DNA of 64,000 nt from CANJBX01 sp035556735 (GCA_035556735.1 DATMFF010000015.1:26707-90706); one strand, 5' to 3'; shown: positions 17,693 through 26,545, counted from the first letter of the stretch. The notes: a model not told the origin generated them from the letters alone. Numbers and translations are program-made.

Positions 17693-18754
17693 ATGCGTCG
17701 CGGACTGATCTCCTGGTCGAAGACCGAACTGCCGGCGAGCGTGCTCGACGCGCGCGTCAAGCGCGCGCAGGCGGCGATGGGCGCGGCGGGCGTCGATGCG
17801 CTCGCGATCTACAGCGATCCGGCGCGCACCGCCGGCGCCTCCTGGCTCACCGGCTTCGTGCCCTACTGGAACCGCGGCGTCGTCGTGCTGCCGCGCGACG
17901 GCAACCCGATGCTGCTCACCGGCATGTCGAAGCGCGTGCACGGCTGGATCCAGAAGAACTCCCACCTCGAGGAGGTCGCCTACTCCACGAGCATCGGCAC
18001 CGACGTCGCCGCGCGCGTGTCCGCCCGCAAGGGCGCGGTCGTCGCCGTGCCCGACATCGGGTCCGTGCCGGGCGGCATCCTCGACGGCATCGCCGGCGAC
18101 GGCGTCTCCGTCGTCGACGGCACGCAGCTGCTCGCCGGCCTGCGCACGGTGCCGGACCCGAGCGAGCTATCGTTCGCCTTCAAGGCCGCGACGCTCGCGC
18201 GCGTCGCGCTCGCGCGCGCCACCGCGATCGAGAGCGACGCCGCAACCCTGGTCGGGCTCGTCGACGGCGAGGCGCGCCGGCTCGGCGCCGAGGAGGTCTA
18301 TGTCGCGCTCGCGCCCGATCTTGCCCGCGGCACGTCGCTGGTGCGGCTCGAAGGCACCGCCGCGCTCGGCACGAGTTTCGCGCTGCGGCTCTCGCTCGCC
18401 TACAAGGGCGTGTGGGTGCGCATGACGCGCACGCTCGCGCGCGATGAATCGGTCGCCGCCGAGATCGCCGCCGCCACCGAGCGCTTCGCCGCCACGGTGG
18501 CGCTGCTGCCGCGCCTCGACGCGCTCGACGATCTTCCGTACTGGCTGGTCGAGGGCTGCCGCACGCTCATGCCGCTGCAGCCGCTCGCCGGCTCCATGCT
18601 GCCGGACCGGCTCGCGCTCGCGCCCGGCTCCTACGTCAGCGTGCAGGCGCGCATCGACACCACGCATGGGCCCGCATTGATCGGCGCGCCCGTGCTGCTC
18701 GGCCGCGACGGCGACACCGCGGCGCTGATGGCCTCGCCGCTGTTCGAGACGTGA
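17693..18754 (+). CDS. Degenerate creatinase/M24-like protein
   Basis: This 353-residue protein has a creatinase_N-like first half (YSDPARTAGASWLTGFVPYW, then VVVLPRDGNPMLLTG). The second half resembles M24 only weakly: LRLSLAYKGVWVRMTRTLA lines up with the metal-Asp region but lacks both Asp residues, and no HGxG motif is visible. It begins 4 bp after the preceding creatinase-like gene, so the two are probably co-translated and may form a heteromer of one more conserved and one structural subunit. That pairing is inference. Confidence 0.7.
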   Translation: MRRGLISWSKTELPASVLDARVKRAQAAMGAAGVDALAIYSDPARTAGASWLTGFVPYWNRGVVVLPRDGNPMLLTGMSKRVHGWIQKNSHLEEVAYSTSIGTDVAARVSARKGAVVAVPDIGSVPGGILDGIAGDGVSVVDGTQLLAGLRTVPDPSELSFAFKAATLARVALARATAIESDAATLVGLVDGEARRLGAEEVYVALAPDLARGTSLVRLEGTAALGTSFALRLSLAYKGVWVRMTRTLARDESVAAEIAAATERFAATVALLPRLDALDDLPYWLVEGCRTLMPLQPLAGSMLPDRLALAPGSYVSVQARIDTTHGPALIGAPVLLGRDGDTAALMASPLFET

Positions 18755-18826
18755 TGAGTGCAGAACTCTGGCTTGTGAGTGCGCGATCCACGCAAGGCCA
18801 GCGGCGCCCGCCGCCGCAACCCCGCC

Positions 18827-19927
18827 CTACCCCTTGAGCCGCGGATAGGCCTCGAGCGGATTGTCGACGCAGATCCTGCGCACCAGCTCGCGCGAGAGCG
18901 TCGCCGGCAGCGCGTCGGTGCCCTCGAAGTGCCAGTGCGGATAGTCGGTCGAGAACAGCAGCACCTTGTCGGAGCCGATCTGCTCGATCACCTGATCGAG
19001 CATCGCGGCCTGCGGCGGCGCGTCGATCGGCTGCACGGTGAAGCGCACGTGCTCGCGGATGATCTCGGCAGGCGGCCGCTTCACCCACGGCACCTCCGAA
19101 CGCACGCCGCGCCAGGTCTTGTCGGCGCGCCACAGGAACGGCGGCAGCCAGGTGAAGCCGGATTCGGCGAACACGACCTTGAGGCCGGGAAACTTCGCGA
19201 ACACGCCCTCCGACACGAGGCTCAGAAGCTGGCTCTCGAACGCGGAGGACTGCAGCACGTAGTCCTCGAGATAATACGAGCCCCAGCCGATCGAGGTCGG
19301 CGCATGGCGATAGAGGCTGCCGGCGTGCACGCCGACGGTGAGGCCATGCTTCTCGGCCGCCCGGTAGATCGGCCAGTAGAAGCGCCGCCCCAGCGGCCAT
19401 TCGTTCATCGCCCACATCAGCACCTGCACGAAGCGCCTGTCGCCTGCGCGCCGTTCGATCTCCTCCACCGCGAGCTCGGGGCTCTCGCTCGGCACCAGGA
19501 TCGAGGCGCGCAGCCGCGGATCGCGGTCGAGCCATTCGCGCGTCAGCCACTCGTTGACCGCCGTGCAGAACGCCGCCGACATGTCCTCCGAGTGGAACGC
19601 CTGCGCCGCGTGCAGCACGTTGCAGATCGCAAAGCGCAGCCCGAAGCCGTCGAGCAGGTCGCGCTGGAGCCTGGCGAGGCTGCTGCCCGGCTTCTGGCCG
19701 GGCTCGCGCCAGTCCGCCCGCGCCGAGGGCGGCGCGTTGGGCGGGTAGCTCGTGAGATTGAGGCTGTGGCGCTCGATGCCGCGCTGCAGGATCTGCTCGC
19801 GCCAGTACTCGCTGAAATAGGGCAGCAGCACCTTCGTGTCGGGCACCGCCGGATGCACGTCGCAGTCGATGGGCGCGAGCCCCTGGAGGGCGGGCGCGTT
19901 CGATGCGTCGAGCGTTGAGGTACTCAT
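18827..19927 (-). CDS. Amidohydrolase family protein (PF04909)
   Basis: This is a 366-residue TIM-barrel hydrolase. The N-terminal metal motif is IDCDVHPAVPD, with His in VGVHAGSLYRH, LKVVFAESGFTWLPP, and a C-terminal catalytic Asp in FSTDYPHWHFEG. It resembles ACMSD-type decarboxylases and hydrolases. It is clearly similar along its length to the protein at 23186-24292 (shared DCD[VI]HP, RFVQVL, RREYWPIY-like and STDYPHW blocks). The ATG at 19927 gives the family-like start; a start 28 codons upstream is less likely. Convergent with the M24 pair. The substrate is unknown. Confidence 0.82.
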   Translation of the reverse strand: MSTSTLDASNAPALQGLAPIDCDVHPAVPDTKVLLPYFSEYWREQILQRGIERHSLNLTSYPPNAPPSARADWREPGQKPGSSLARLQRDLLDGFGLRFAICNVLHAAQAFHSEDMSAAFCTAVNEWLTREWLDRDPRLRASILVPSESPELAVEEIERRAGDRRFVQVLMWAMNEWPLGRRFYWPIYRAAEKHGLTVGVHAGSLYRHAPTSIGWGSYYLEDYVLQSSAFESQLLSLVSEGVFAKFPGLKVVFAESGFTWLPPFLWRADKTWRGVRSEVPWVKRPPAEIIREHVRFTVQPIDAPPQAAMLDQVIEQIGSDKVLLFSTDYPHWHFEGTDALPATLSRELVRRICVDNPLEAYPRLKG

Positions 19928-20153
19928 ACGGGCGTTCCCCTGGTCGTTGCGCGCGATATCGCGCCTGCGGCGCGCCAGCGTCAATATCCCCAAACCACCC
20001 CGCATTGCCATCCCGCGACGCGAATCCGCAGGCCCGTCATGCGCGCGCCCCGCCGCACTGGCACGGCCGGCAGGCCTCCGTTATCGTCGCGGCCCGCTCC
20101 ACGTTCCGCACTGCAGGGCGATCGCATATGGCATTGCGCCGTCAGCTCTCGAA

Positions 20154-20400
20154 CCCCCTCACCCGCCGCGCTGCGCGCGGCGACCTCTCCCAGGAATTTT
20201 GTCGCGGCGCCGAGCGAAGTCCGCGCCGCGACAACAGGATTTGGGGGAGAGGTGGGGTCCCGCCGTGTCGCACGCTCTATGGTCCGCCATGTCGCCCGCG
20301 ATCTCATCCAACAATGGCACGCACCGCGTCGCCACTTGCTCACCTCTCCCCAGTGGGGAGAGGTCGGATTGCGCGTCAGCGCGATCCGGGTGAGGGGGGT
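20154..20400. repeat. CCCCTCACCC-bounded non-coding element, copy 1
   Basis: It begins CCCCCTCACCCGCCGCGC and ends in a matching inverted form, CCGGGTGAGGGGGG. Next to each end is a local stem (GCGCTGCGCGCGG on the left; GCGCGTCAGCGCG on the right) and a CACCTCTCCCC or GGGGAGAGGT block. The interior contains GTCGCGGCGCCGAGCGAAGT, also seen in copy 2. It occupies most of the 540-bp gap before the dehydrogenase gene; the rest (19928-20153) should hold the upstream promoters. Confidence 0.7.
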
Positions 20401-20467
20401 GCAGAACTGTCGATCATGTCGTGCCGCCGTCCCGCGAAACTTATTTAAGATAACCAGCAACGGTCCC

Positions 20468-21421
20468 ATGAAAGCCCTGCTCTACGCCACTCTCGCCAAG
20501 GCCGAGATTTCCGCCAAGCTCACCGCGGTGCTCGGGCCCGATCTCAAGATCGTCGACAGCGACGACGCGCTGGCCGCCGAGATCGCCGACGCCGACGCGC
20601 TGTTCATCGGCGACATGCTCTACGTCGGCAAGGCTGCCGAGGCGGTGCGCACGCGCGCCAAGAAGCTCAGGTGGATGCAGGTGCTCACCGCCGGCTACGA
20701 CAACGCCAAGAAGCTCGGCGTGCCGTCCGGCACGCAGGTGACCAACGTCGGCGACGCGCTCGCCCCCGCCGTGGGCCTGCACGCGGTCGCGCTGCTGCTC
20801 GCGCTGCAGCGGCAGGTTCCCGCGTTCATCGAGAACCAGAAGCGCGGCGCGTGGGACCGCGCGGCGGTCGCGCGCGCCAGCGTTCCGCTCGGCACGACGT
20901 CGCTCGTCGTCGGCTTCGGCCACATCGGGCGCGAGATCGGGCGTATCCTGCGCGCGCTCGGCAGCCACGTGGTCGGCGTGTCGCGCAACCCGTCTCCCCA
21001 CGAGAGCGCCGACGAGGTCGCGCCGATTTCGCAGCTTCACGCGCTGCTGCCGCGCGCCGACGCCATCATGATCGCGCTGCCGCTCGACCCCGCCACCCAC
21101 AAGCTGTTCGGCGCGCGCGAGTTCGCGCTGTGCAAGCGCAACGCGATCATCGTCAACATCGCACGCGGCGGCATCATCGATCCGGTCGCGCTGCGCGAGG
21201 CGCTGAACTCCGGCCAGATCGCGGGCGCCGGCCTCGACGTCACCGATCCCGAGCCGCTGCCGGCGGGCGATCCGCTCTGGCAGGCGCAGAACCTCATCAT
21301 CACGCCGCATTGCGCCGGCGGCGCGGGCCGCGTCACCACCGACCGCATCGCCGCCGCCGCCGCGGACAACCTCGCGCGCTTTGCGCGCGGCGAACCGCTG
21401 AGGAACGTCGTCTCGCTTTGA
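20468..21421 (+). CDS. D-isomer specific 2-hydroxyacid dehydrogenase
   Basis: This 317-residue protein has the two-domain fold of the family. The NAD-binding loop is VVGFGHIGREIGRI (about residue 150). The catalytic triad is Arg in NIARGGIID, Glu in DVTDPEPLPAGD, and His in ITPHCAGG. It interconverts a 2-oxo acid and a D-2-hydroxy acid. The upstream frame is open, but that part lies inside the repeat element, so I chose the ATG at 20468. It is followed by an enolase-superfamily gene on the same strand across a double-hairpin repeat. Confidence 0.88.
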   Translation: MKALLYATLAKAEISAKLTAVLGPDLKIVDSDDALAAEIADADALFIGDMLYVGKAAEAVRTRAKKLRWMQVLTAGYDNAKKLGVPSGTQVTNVGDALAPAVGLHAVALLLALQRQVPAFIENQKRGAWDRAAVARASVPLGTTSLVVGFGHIGREIGRILRALGSHVVGVSRNPSPHESADEVAPISQLHALLPRADAIMIALPLDPATHKLFGAREFALCKRNAIIVNIARGGIIDPVALREALNSGQIAGAGLDVTDPEPLPAGDPLWQAQNLIITPHCAGGAGRVTTDRIAAAAADNLARFARGEPLRNVVSL

Positions 21422-21425
21422 CGTA

Positions 21426-21515
21426 CCGTCATGGCCGGGCTTGTCCCGGCCATCCACGTCTTTTTAGCCCAACGGCATAAGGCGTGGATGCCCGCGACGA
21501 GCGCGGGCATGACGG
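21426..21515. repeat. Double-hairpin repeat (REP pair, CCACG type)
   Basis: Two inward-facing hairpins: ATGGCCGGG with loop CTTGT and CCCGGCCAT, then CCACG, a 30-nt spacer, CGTGG, and ATGCCCGCG with loop ACGAG and CGCGGGCAT. The ends are CCGTCAT and ATGACGG. The architecture matches the CCAGTA family but with different stems and inner motif. A single hairpin of this type is at 3473-3501. Confidence 0.75.
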
Positions 21516-21552
21516 CGGATGGAACGGCACACGAACGCCAGAGGAAACGCCC

Positions 21553-22746
21553 ATGCGCATCAGCAAGATCGAGACGATGAAGGCCGACGCCGGCTGGCGC
21601 GACTTCTCCTTCCTCAAGCTCACGACCGACGAGGGCATCGTCGGCTGGTCCGAGTACAACGAGGACTTCGGCGCGGCCAACGCCACCAGCGATCTCGTGC
21701 GGCGCTTCGCCGACATCGTCGTCGGCATGGACCCGCGCGAGGTCGGCAAGGTGGTGACCTCGCTGCGCGCGATCACCCGCATGTCGATCGGCGGCGTCAA
21801 CCATGAGGCCATCGCCGCCATCGAGAACGCCTGCCTCGACGTCAAGGCCAAGGCGCTCGGCGTGCCGGTCTATGCGCTGTTCGGCGGCCCGTTCCGCGAC
21901 CGCATCAACCTCTATTGGTCGCACTGCGGCAGCTTCCGCGTCTGGCGCAAGGACTACTTCGAGGGCGAGCTCGGCATGAAGCCGATCCGCACGCTCGACG
22001 ACGTCAAGCAGCTCGGCGCCGAGGTGAAGGCGAGCGGCTTCAAGGCGCTCAAGACCAATCCGCTGGCGCTGATGCCGGGCGATCCGCCGTTCAATCCCGG
22101 CTTCCGCATGATGCCGAACTTCCTGTCGCGCCATCCCGACGCCAAGCTCATCCGCAACATCTGCGACGTGCTCGCCGCGTTCCGCGACGGCGCCGGCCCC
22201 GACATGGGCCTGCACATGGACCTCAACTTCAGCCAGCGCACGGAGGGCTTCATCCGCATCGCCAAGGCGGTGGAGGAGTTCAACCTCACCTGGCTCGAGT
22301 GCGACATCCATGATGCCGAGGCGCTGGCGCTGGTGCGCCGCTCGACCTCGACGCCGATCGCCTCGCTCGAGACCATCCACGGCCTGCAGGCATTCAAGCC
22401 GTTCCTCGCCAACTATTCCTGCGACGTCGCCATCGTCGACGTGCAGTGGAACGGCCTGTGGGAGTCCGTGCGCATCGCCGCCCTCGCCGACGCCTTCGAG
22501 GTCGACTGTGCGCCGCACAATTTCGCCGGCCATCTGTCGAGCCTGATCAGCGCGCATTTCTGCGCGTCGATCCCGAACTACCGCATCATGGAATACGACG
22601 TGGACGAGGTGCCGTGGCGCAACGAGCTGTTCACGCACCCGCCGGTGATCGAGAACGGCCAGCTCGTGCTCTCCGACCGTCCCGGCTGGGGCTCGGACGT
22701 GGTCGAGGAGGTTCTCAAGGCGCATCCGCCGCGCAAGAAGAAATAG
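21553..22746 (+). CDS. Mandelate racemase / muconate lactonizing enzyme family protein
   Basis: This 397-residue enolase-superfamily member has an N-terminal capping domain (MRISKIETMKADAGWRDF, GGVNHEAIAAIENACLDVKA) and a TIM barrel. Acid metal ligands are visible in GLHMDLN, TWLECDI and ASLETIH. The Lys motif GFKALKTN resembles the sugar-acid dehydratase branch rather than the KxK racemases, and APHNF provides a His near the barrel end. Abstraction of an alpha proton from a carboxylate, probably a sugar-acid or hydroxy-acid dehydration, is the expected chemistry. GAGGAAA precedes the ATG at 21553. It may work with the upstream dehydrogenase. Confidence 0.85.
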   Translation: MRISKIETMKADAGWRDFSFLKLTTDEGIVGWSEYNEDFGAANATSDLVRRFADIVVGMDPREVGKVVTSLRAITRMSIGGVNHEAIAAIENACLDVKAKALGVPVYALFGGPFRDRINLYWSHCGSFRVWRKDYFEGELGMKPIRTLDDVKQLGAEVKASGFKALKTNPLALMPGDPPFNPGFRMMPNFLSRHPDAKLIRNICDVLAAFRDGAGPDMGLHMDLNFSQRTEGFIRIAKAVEEFNLTWLECDIHDAEALALVRRSTSTPIASLETIHGLQAFKPFLANYSCDVAIVDVQWNGLWESVRIAALADAFEVDCAPHNFAGHLSSLISAHFCASIPNYRIMEYDVDEVPWRNELFTHPPVIENGQLVLSDRPGWGSDVVEEVLKAHPPRKKK

Positions 22747-22752
22747 CGGTGG

Positions 22753-22773
22753 TCATGCCCGCGCAAGCGGGCA
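22753..22773 (+). repeat. Degenerate half of the CCAGTA-type hairpin repeat
   Basis: TCATGCCCGC, loop GCAA, GCGGGCA, then CCGGTAA instead of CCAGTAA. It is a solitary half-repeat immediately after the preceding gene. Confidence 0.6.
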
Positions 22774-22845
22774 CCGGTAACCACCCACGCGGAATTTGCG
22801 AGCCGGCCGCATTCGGCAACGCATCGTCGTCACCGACATCGCCAC

Positions 22846-22938
22846 CGTCATTGCGAGGAGCGCAGCGACGAAGCAATCCAGGACCAGCGACTCAGCCTGG
22901 ATTGCTTCGTCCGCTCTGCGGGCCTCCTCGCAATGACG
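22846..22938. repeat. 93-bp long inverted repeat (CGTCATTGCGAGGAG family)
   Basis: CGTCATTGCGAGGAGCGCAG followed by GCGACGAAGCAATCCAGG, a short loop, then the near-complement ending CTCCTCGCAATGACG. This long imperfect hairpin is, to my knowledge, a common dispersed repeat in Bradyrhizobium-like genomes. With the partial repeats around it, it fills the 439-bp gap before the next gene. Confidence 0.7.
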
Positions 22939-22968
22939 CTGTAGGCCCGCTTGGCACGCACCGTCCCT

Positions 22969-23003
22969 GTCATGCCTGCGGCAGCGGGCATCCAGCAACC
23001 ACA
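22969..23003 (+). repeat. Second degenerate half of the CCAGTA-type repeat
   Basis: TGTCATGCCTGC, loop GGCA, GCGGGCAT, then CCAGCAACCAC. The stem has one mismatch and the inner motif is altered. The following 180 bp, up to the amidohydrolase gene, show nothing further. Confidence 0.5.
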
Positions 23004-23185
23004 AGCCTGCGATATCGACCGATATGCCCGTCCGATCCCATCCGCCGATCGCCCGGCCGTGACGCGCCGCCCACGTCGTTGTCACCGGCACGGCGCGCGG
23101 GATAGTATGCCGGCCGCGAACGGCGCAGCGGACCGCCCCCACCCCGCAATGCCCGCAACCGCGCCCACGTGAATCGGACGCCGCC

Positions 23186-24292
23186 ATGAACATTGCCATC
23201 CGCGAGCAGAAGGCCGAAGCGCAGGCGACGCGCCTCGCCGTCGTCGACTGCGACATCCATCCGACGATGCGCAGCCTGGCAGAGCTCCTGCCCTACCTGC
23301 CCGAGCGCTGGCGCAAGCACACCACCACCTATTCCAATCACATGCGGCAGGCGCTCGCGGAGACGCTGGCCTATCCGCGCATGACGCCCGACGTCGCGCG
23401 CCGCGACGCCTGGCCGCCCAACGGCGCGCCGCCCGGCTCCGACCTCGACTTCATGCGCGAACAACATCTCGACCTCAACGGCGTCGAGTACGGCGTCCTC
23501 ATCCCGCTGCGCAATGCCGGCGCGCAACGCAACCTCGACTACGGCGCGGCGCTCGCGCGCGCGGTCAACGACTGGCAGGTCGAGCACTGGCTCGACAAGG
23601 AGCCGCGCCTGCGCGCCTCGCTGCTGGTCACGCCCGAGGACCCCGCCGCGGCGGTGAAGGAGATCGAGCGCTGCTCGGCCGACCGCCGCTTCGTGCAGGT
23701 GCTGCTGCCGCCGCGCATGGACGAGCCGGCCGGGCGCCGGCGTTACTGGCCGATCTACGAGGCCGCGGTGCGCGCCAACCTGCCGATCGGCATGCACGTC
23801 GGCGGCGTCGGCGGCCACCCCTGCACCGCCGGCTCCGGCGCCGCGTCCTATTATATCGAGGAGCACCACTCGCTCGTCCCGGCGATGCAGGCCGTCGTGG
23901 TCAGCATGGTGCTCGAAGGCGTGTTCGAGCACTTCCCCACCCTCAAGATGGCGCTGGTCGAAGGCAGCTTCGCCTGGGTGCCGGCGCTCTCGTGGCGGCT
24001 CGACACCCAGTGGCGGCGCATGAAGGACGAGGTCCCGCACCTTGCGAAGAAGCCGTCGGAGTACGTGCGCGAGCACTTCTGGTTCACCACCCAGCCGATC
24101 GAGGAGCCGCCGCAGCCGCAGCAGTTGTTCGACGTGATGAGCTGGATCGGCTGGGACCGGATCATGTTCTCCACCGACTATCCGCACTGGGACTTCGACG
24201 ACCCGCGCTACGTCTTCAAGGGCAAGCTCGACGAGCGCCATCGCCGCATGATCTTCCGCGAGAACGCCAAGGCGTTGTACGGGTTGGAGTAA
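23186..24292 (+). CDS. Amidohydrolase family protein (PF04909), first gene of a Rieske-ABC operon
   Basis: This 368-residue TIM-barrel hydrolase has VDCDIHPTMRS at residue 17, PIGMHVGGVGGHP with a metal His, LKMALVEGSFAWVP, and MFSTDYPHWDFDDP carrying the catalytic Asp. It is a paralogue of the protein at 18827-19927. Some relatives decarboxylate aromatic acids or open aromatic-derived rings. The Rieske gene begins 3 bp after its stop, and the ABC permease follows, so it is probably the catabolic enzyme for whatever that importer brings in. The specific substrate is unknown. Confidence 0.85.
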   Translation: MNIAIREQKAEAQATRLAVVDCDIHPTMRSLAELLPYLPERWRKHTTTYSNHMRQALAETLAYPRMTPDVARRDAWPPNGAPPGSDLDFMREQHLDLNGVEYGVLIPLRNAGAQRNLDYGAALARAVNDWQVEHWLDKEPRLRASLLVTPEDPAAAVKEIERCSADRRFVQVLLPPRMDEPAGRRRYWPIYEAAVRANLPIGMHVGGVGGHPCTAGSGAASYYIEEHHSLVPAMQAVVVSMVLEGVFEHFPTLKMALVEGSFAWVPALSWRLDTQWRRMKDEVPHLAKKPSEYVREHFWFTTQPIEEPPQPQQLFDVMSWIGWDRIMFSTDYPHWDFDDPRYVFKGKLDERHRRMIFRENAKALYGLE

Positions 24293-24295
24293 GCC

Positions 24296-24709
24296 ATGGC
24301 CCGCCATGTGGTCGCCACCGTCGGCGAGATCGCCCCCGGTGCCAGCAAGCTCGTCACGGTCAAAGGCCGCGAGATCAGCCTGTTCAACGTCAAGGGCGAA
24401 TACTTCGCGCTCGCCAACAAGTGCCCGCACGAGGGCGCGTCGCTCTGCCGCGGCACGCTCGTCGGACTGGCGGAATCGGACGGTCCCGGCGACTATCGCG
24501 TGACCCGCCAGGGCGAGTTCCTCAAGTGCCCCTGGCACGGCTGGGAGTTCGACGTGCGCACCGGCCAGTCCTGGTGCGACCCCGGCAACACCTACGTGCG
24601 CCAGTTCGCGGTGTCGGTCGAGCCGGGCGGCGAGCTGCTCAAGGGTCCCTACGTGCTCGAGACGTTCCAGGTCGCGGTGGACGAGAACTACATCGTCGTC
24701 GAGATGTGA
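24296..24709 (+). CDS. Rieske [2Fe-2S] ferredoxin-like protein
   Basis: This 137-residue single-domain Rieske protein has cluster ligands Cys and His in NKCPHEGASLC (near residue 45) and Cys and His in LKCPWHGWEFD (near 80). DVRTGQSWCDPGNTYVRQF follows, as in ferredoxin components of aromatic-ring dioxygenases. It has no membrane anchor. It should carry electrons to an oxygenase, or act as a redox partner of the preceding enzyme, but no oxygenase large subunit or reductase is encoded nearby. It is 3 bp from the gene before and 5 bp from the permease after it. Confidence 0.88.
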   Translation: MARHVVATVGEIAPGASKLVTVKGREISLFNVKGEYFALANKCPHEGASLCRGTLVGLAESDGPGDYRVTRQGEFLKCPWHGWEFDVRTGQSWCDPGNTYVRQFAVSVEPGGELLKGPYVLETFQVAVDENYIVVEM

Positions 24710-24714
24710 GCCCG

Positions 24715-26490
24715 ATGGCTGTCGTTGCGCAGGCGGACGTGAGCGGAGAAAGCGACGTCGCCGCGCGGCGCGCAGCCGGCCTGCCGCGCGGCCTCGCGGG
24801 CCTGCTGTCCGGCACCGCCTTGGGCCGCCGCCTCGGCATGACGGCGCTGTTCCTGTTCCTGGCGTTCCTCACGCTCTATCCGCTGGCGATGCTGCTCTAC
24901 GGCAGCCTGCACTCGACGCCGCCCGGCATGGCGGGCGAATTCAACCTCGACGGCTATCGCGAGATCCTCACCCACGAGAACATCATCATCCTCGTCAACA
25001 CGATCGGGCTCTCGCTCGCCAAGACCGTTCCCTCGATCGGGCTCGCGGTGCTGCTGGCGTGGATCTGCGCGCGCACCGATACGCCCGCGCGCGGCACCCT
25101 CGAGGTGCTGATCACCCTGCCCTTCTTCATCCCGCCGATCCTCACGGCCATGGCCTGGGGCATGCTCGGCAACAAGCAGGTCGGCGTCATCAACATGGCG
25201 TGGCAGTGGATCACCGGCTCCACCTCCTCGCCCATCAACATCTATTCCTACGGCGGCATCGTCTGGCACATGATGCAGTATTCGACGCCGTTCCTGTTCC
25301 TGTTCATCGTCGACGCCTTCCGCGCCATGGACCCCTCGCTCGAGGAATCGAGCCGCATGTGCGGGGCCTCGCGCTGGGCGACGTTCCGGCGCATCACCGT
25401 GCTGCTGATGCTGCCGGCGATCGTCTCGTCCTTCATGCTCAGCCTGATCCGCGGCATCGAATCGTTCGAATCGCCGCTGTTCTTCGGCACGCCCGCCGGC
25501 ATCACCGTCATCACCACCGAGATCTACAACGCCATCAATCACCGCGCGACGCCGGCCTACCAGTACGCCACCGCCCTCTCCTTCGCGATCCTGGCGCTGA
25601 TGTTCCTGCTGGTGATCTGGCAGTGGCATCTGCTGCGCGGCCGCACCTTCACCACCGTCACCGGCAAGGGCTACGCCCCCAACATCACCCGGCTCGGACG
25701 CTGGCGCTGGGTCACCTTCGGCTTCTGCATCCTGTTCTTCATCGTCACCGTCGTGCTGCCGGTCGGCCAGCTCGCGGTCGGCTCGGTGTTCCGGTTCTTC
25801 GGCTTCTACTCCTACGACATGCTCACGCTCGAGCATTACGTCGCGGTGTTCCAGAACACGGACGTGTGGCGCGCGGCGCGCAACACCATGCTGCTCGGCC
25901 TCATGGGCGCGTCCGCCACCATGGTGCTCGGCGGGATCGTCGCCTACGTCACCGTGCGCACGCGCTGGCGCGGTCGGCGGCTGATCGACGCGCTCGCCTG
26001 GCTGCCCTGGATGATGCCGGGCATGGTGCTCGGCGTCGGCTTCCTGTGGGCCTTCGCCATGCTGCCGGGGCCGATCCCGATCTACGGCACGATCTGGGCG
26101 CTGCTGCTCGCCTACATGGCGCTCGGCACGCCCATCGCGGTGCGCGTGATGTCGAGCGCCTACCACCAGCTCTCGTTCGATCTCGAGGAGTGCTCGCGCG
26201 TGCACGGCGCGAGCTGGTGGCAGACGCTGTGGCGCATCCTGATCGCGCTCGCCTGGCCGTCCTTCGCGGTCGGCTGGGTGCTGACCTTCTTCGGCATCAT
26301 GCGCGAGCTGTCGGCCTCGATCCTGCTCTACTCGGTCGGATCGGAGGTATTGTCGGTCGCGCTGCTCAAGCTGTGGGCCAACGGACAGGCCGAGCAGGTC
26401 AGCGTGATCGGCCTCATGATGATGCTGCTCGTGGTCTTCTTCCGCTGGGTGCAGATCAAGGTGATCAAGGCGCGCATCAGCACGCTGTAA
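24715..26490 (+). CDS. ABC importer permease, two fused transmembrane domains (FbpB-like)
   Basis: This 591-residue inner-membrane protein has two BPD_transp_1 domains, about residues 90-290 and 370-585. Each has a conserved EAA-type loop (EESSRMCGASRWATFRRI and EECSRVHGASWWQTLWRI) that contacts the ATPase. This fused form is typical of ferric iron, thiamine and 2-aminoethylphosphonate-type importers. The frame is open further upstream through the Rieske gene, but MAVVAQADV at 24715 is the plausible start. No periplasmic binding protein lies in this operon, so it must be encoded elsewhere. Confidence 0.88.
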   Translation: MAVVAQADVSGESDVAARRAAGLPRGLAGLLSGTALGRRLGMTALFLFLAFLTLYPLAMLLYGSLHSTPPGMAGEFNLDGYREILTHENIIILVNTIGLSLAKTVPSIGLAVLLAWICARTDTPARGTLEVLITLPFFIPPILTAMAWGMLGNKQVGVINMAWQWITGSTSSPINIYSYGGIVWHMMQYSTPFLFLFIVDAFRAMDPSLEESSRMCGASRWATFRRITVLLMLPAIVSSFMLSLIRGIESFESPLFFGTPAGITVITTEIYNAINHRATPAYQYATALSFAILALMFLLVIWQWHLLRGRTFTTVTGKGYAPNITRLGRWRWVTFGFCILFFIVTVVLPVGQLAVGSVFRFFGFYSYDMLTLEHYVAVFQNTDVWRAARNTMLLGLMGASATMVLGGIVAYVTVRTRWRGRRLIDALAWLPWMMPGMVLGVGFLWAFAMLPGPIPIYGTIWALLLAYMALGTPIAVRVMSSAYHQLSFDLEECSRVHGASWWQTLWRILIALAWPSFAVGWVLTFFGIMRELSASILLYSVGSEVLSVALLKLWANGQAEQVSVIGLMMMLLVVFFRWVQIKVIKARISTL

Positions 26491-26545
26491 GTTTGCTATA
26501 GGAAGCCAGCCTGCGGCCCCCCCGGCCGCCGGCCCGGAGGGTGTC

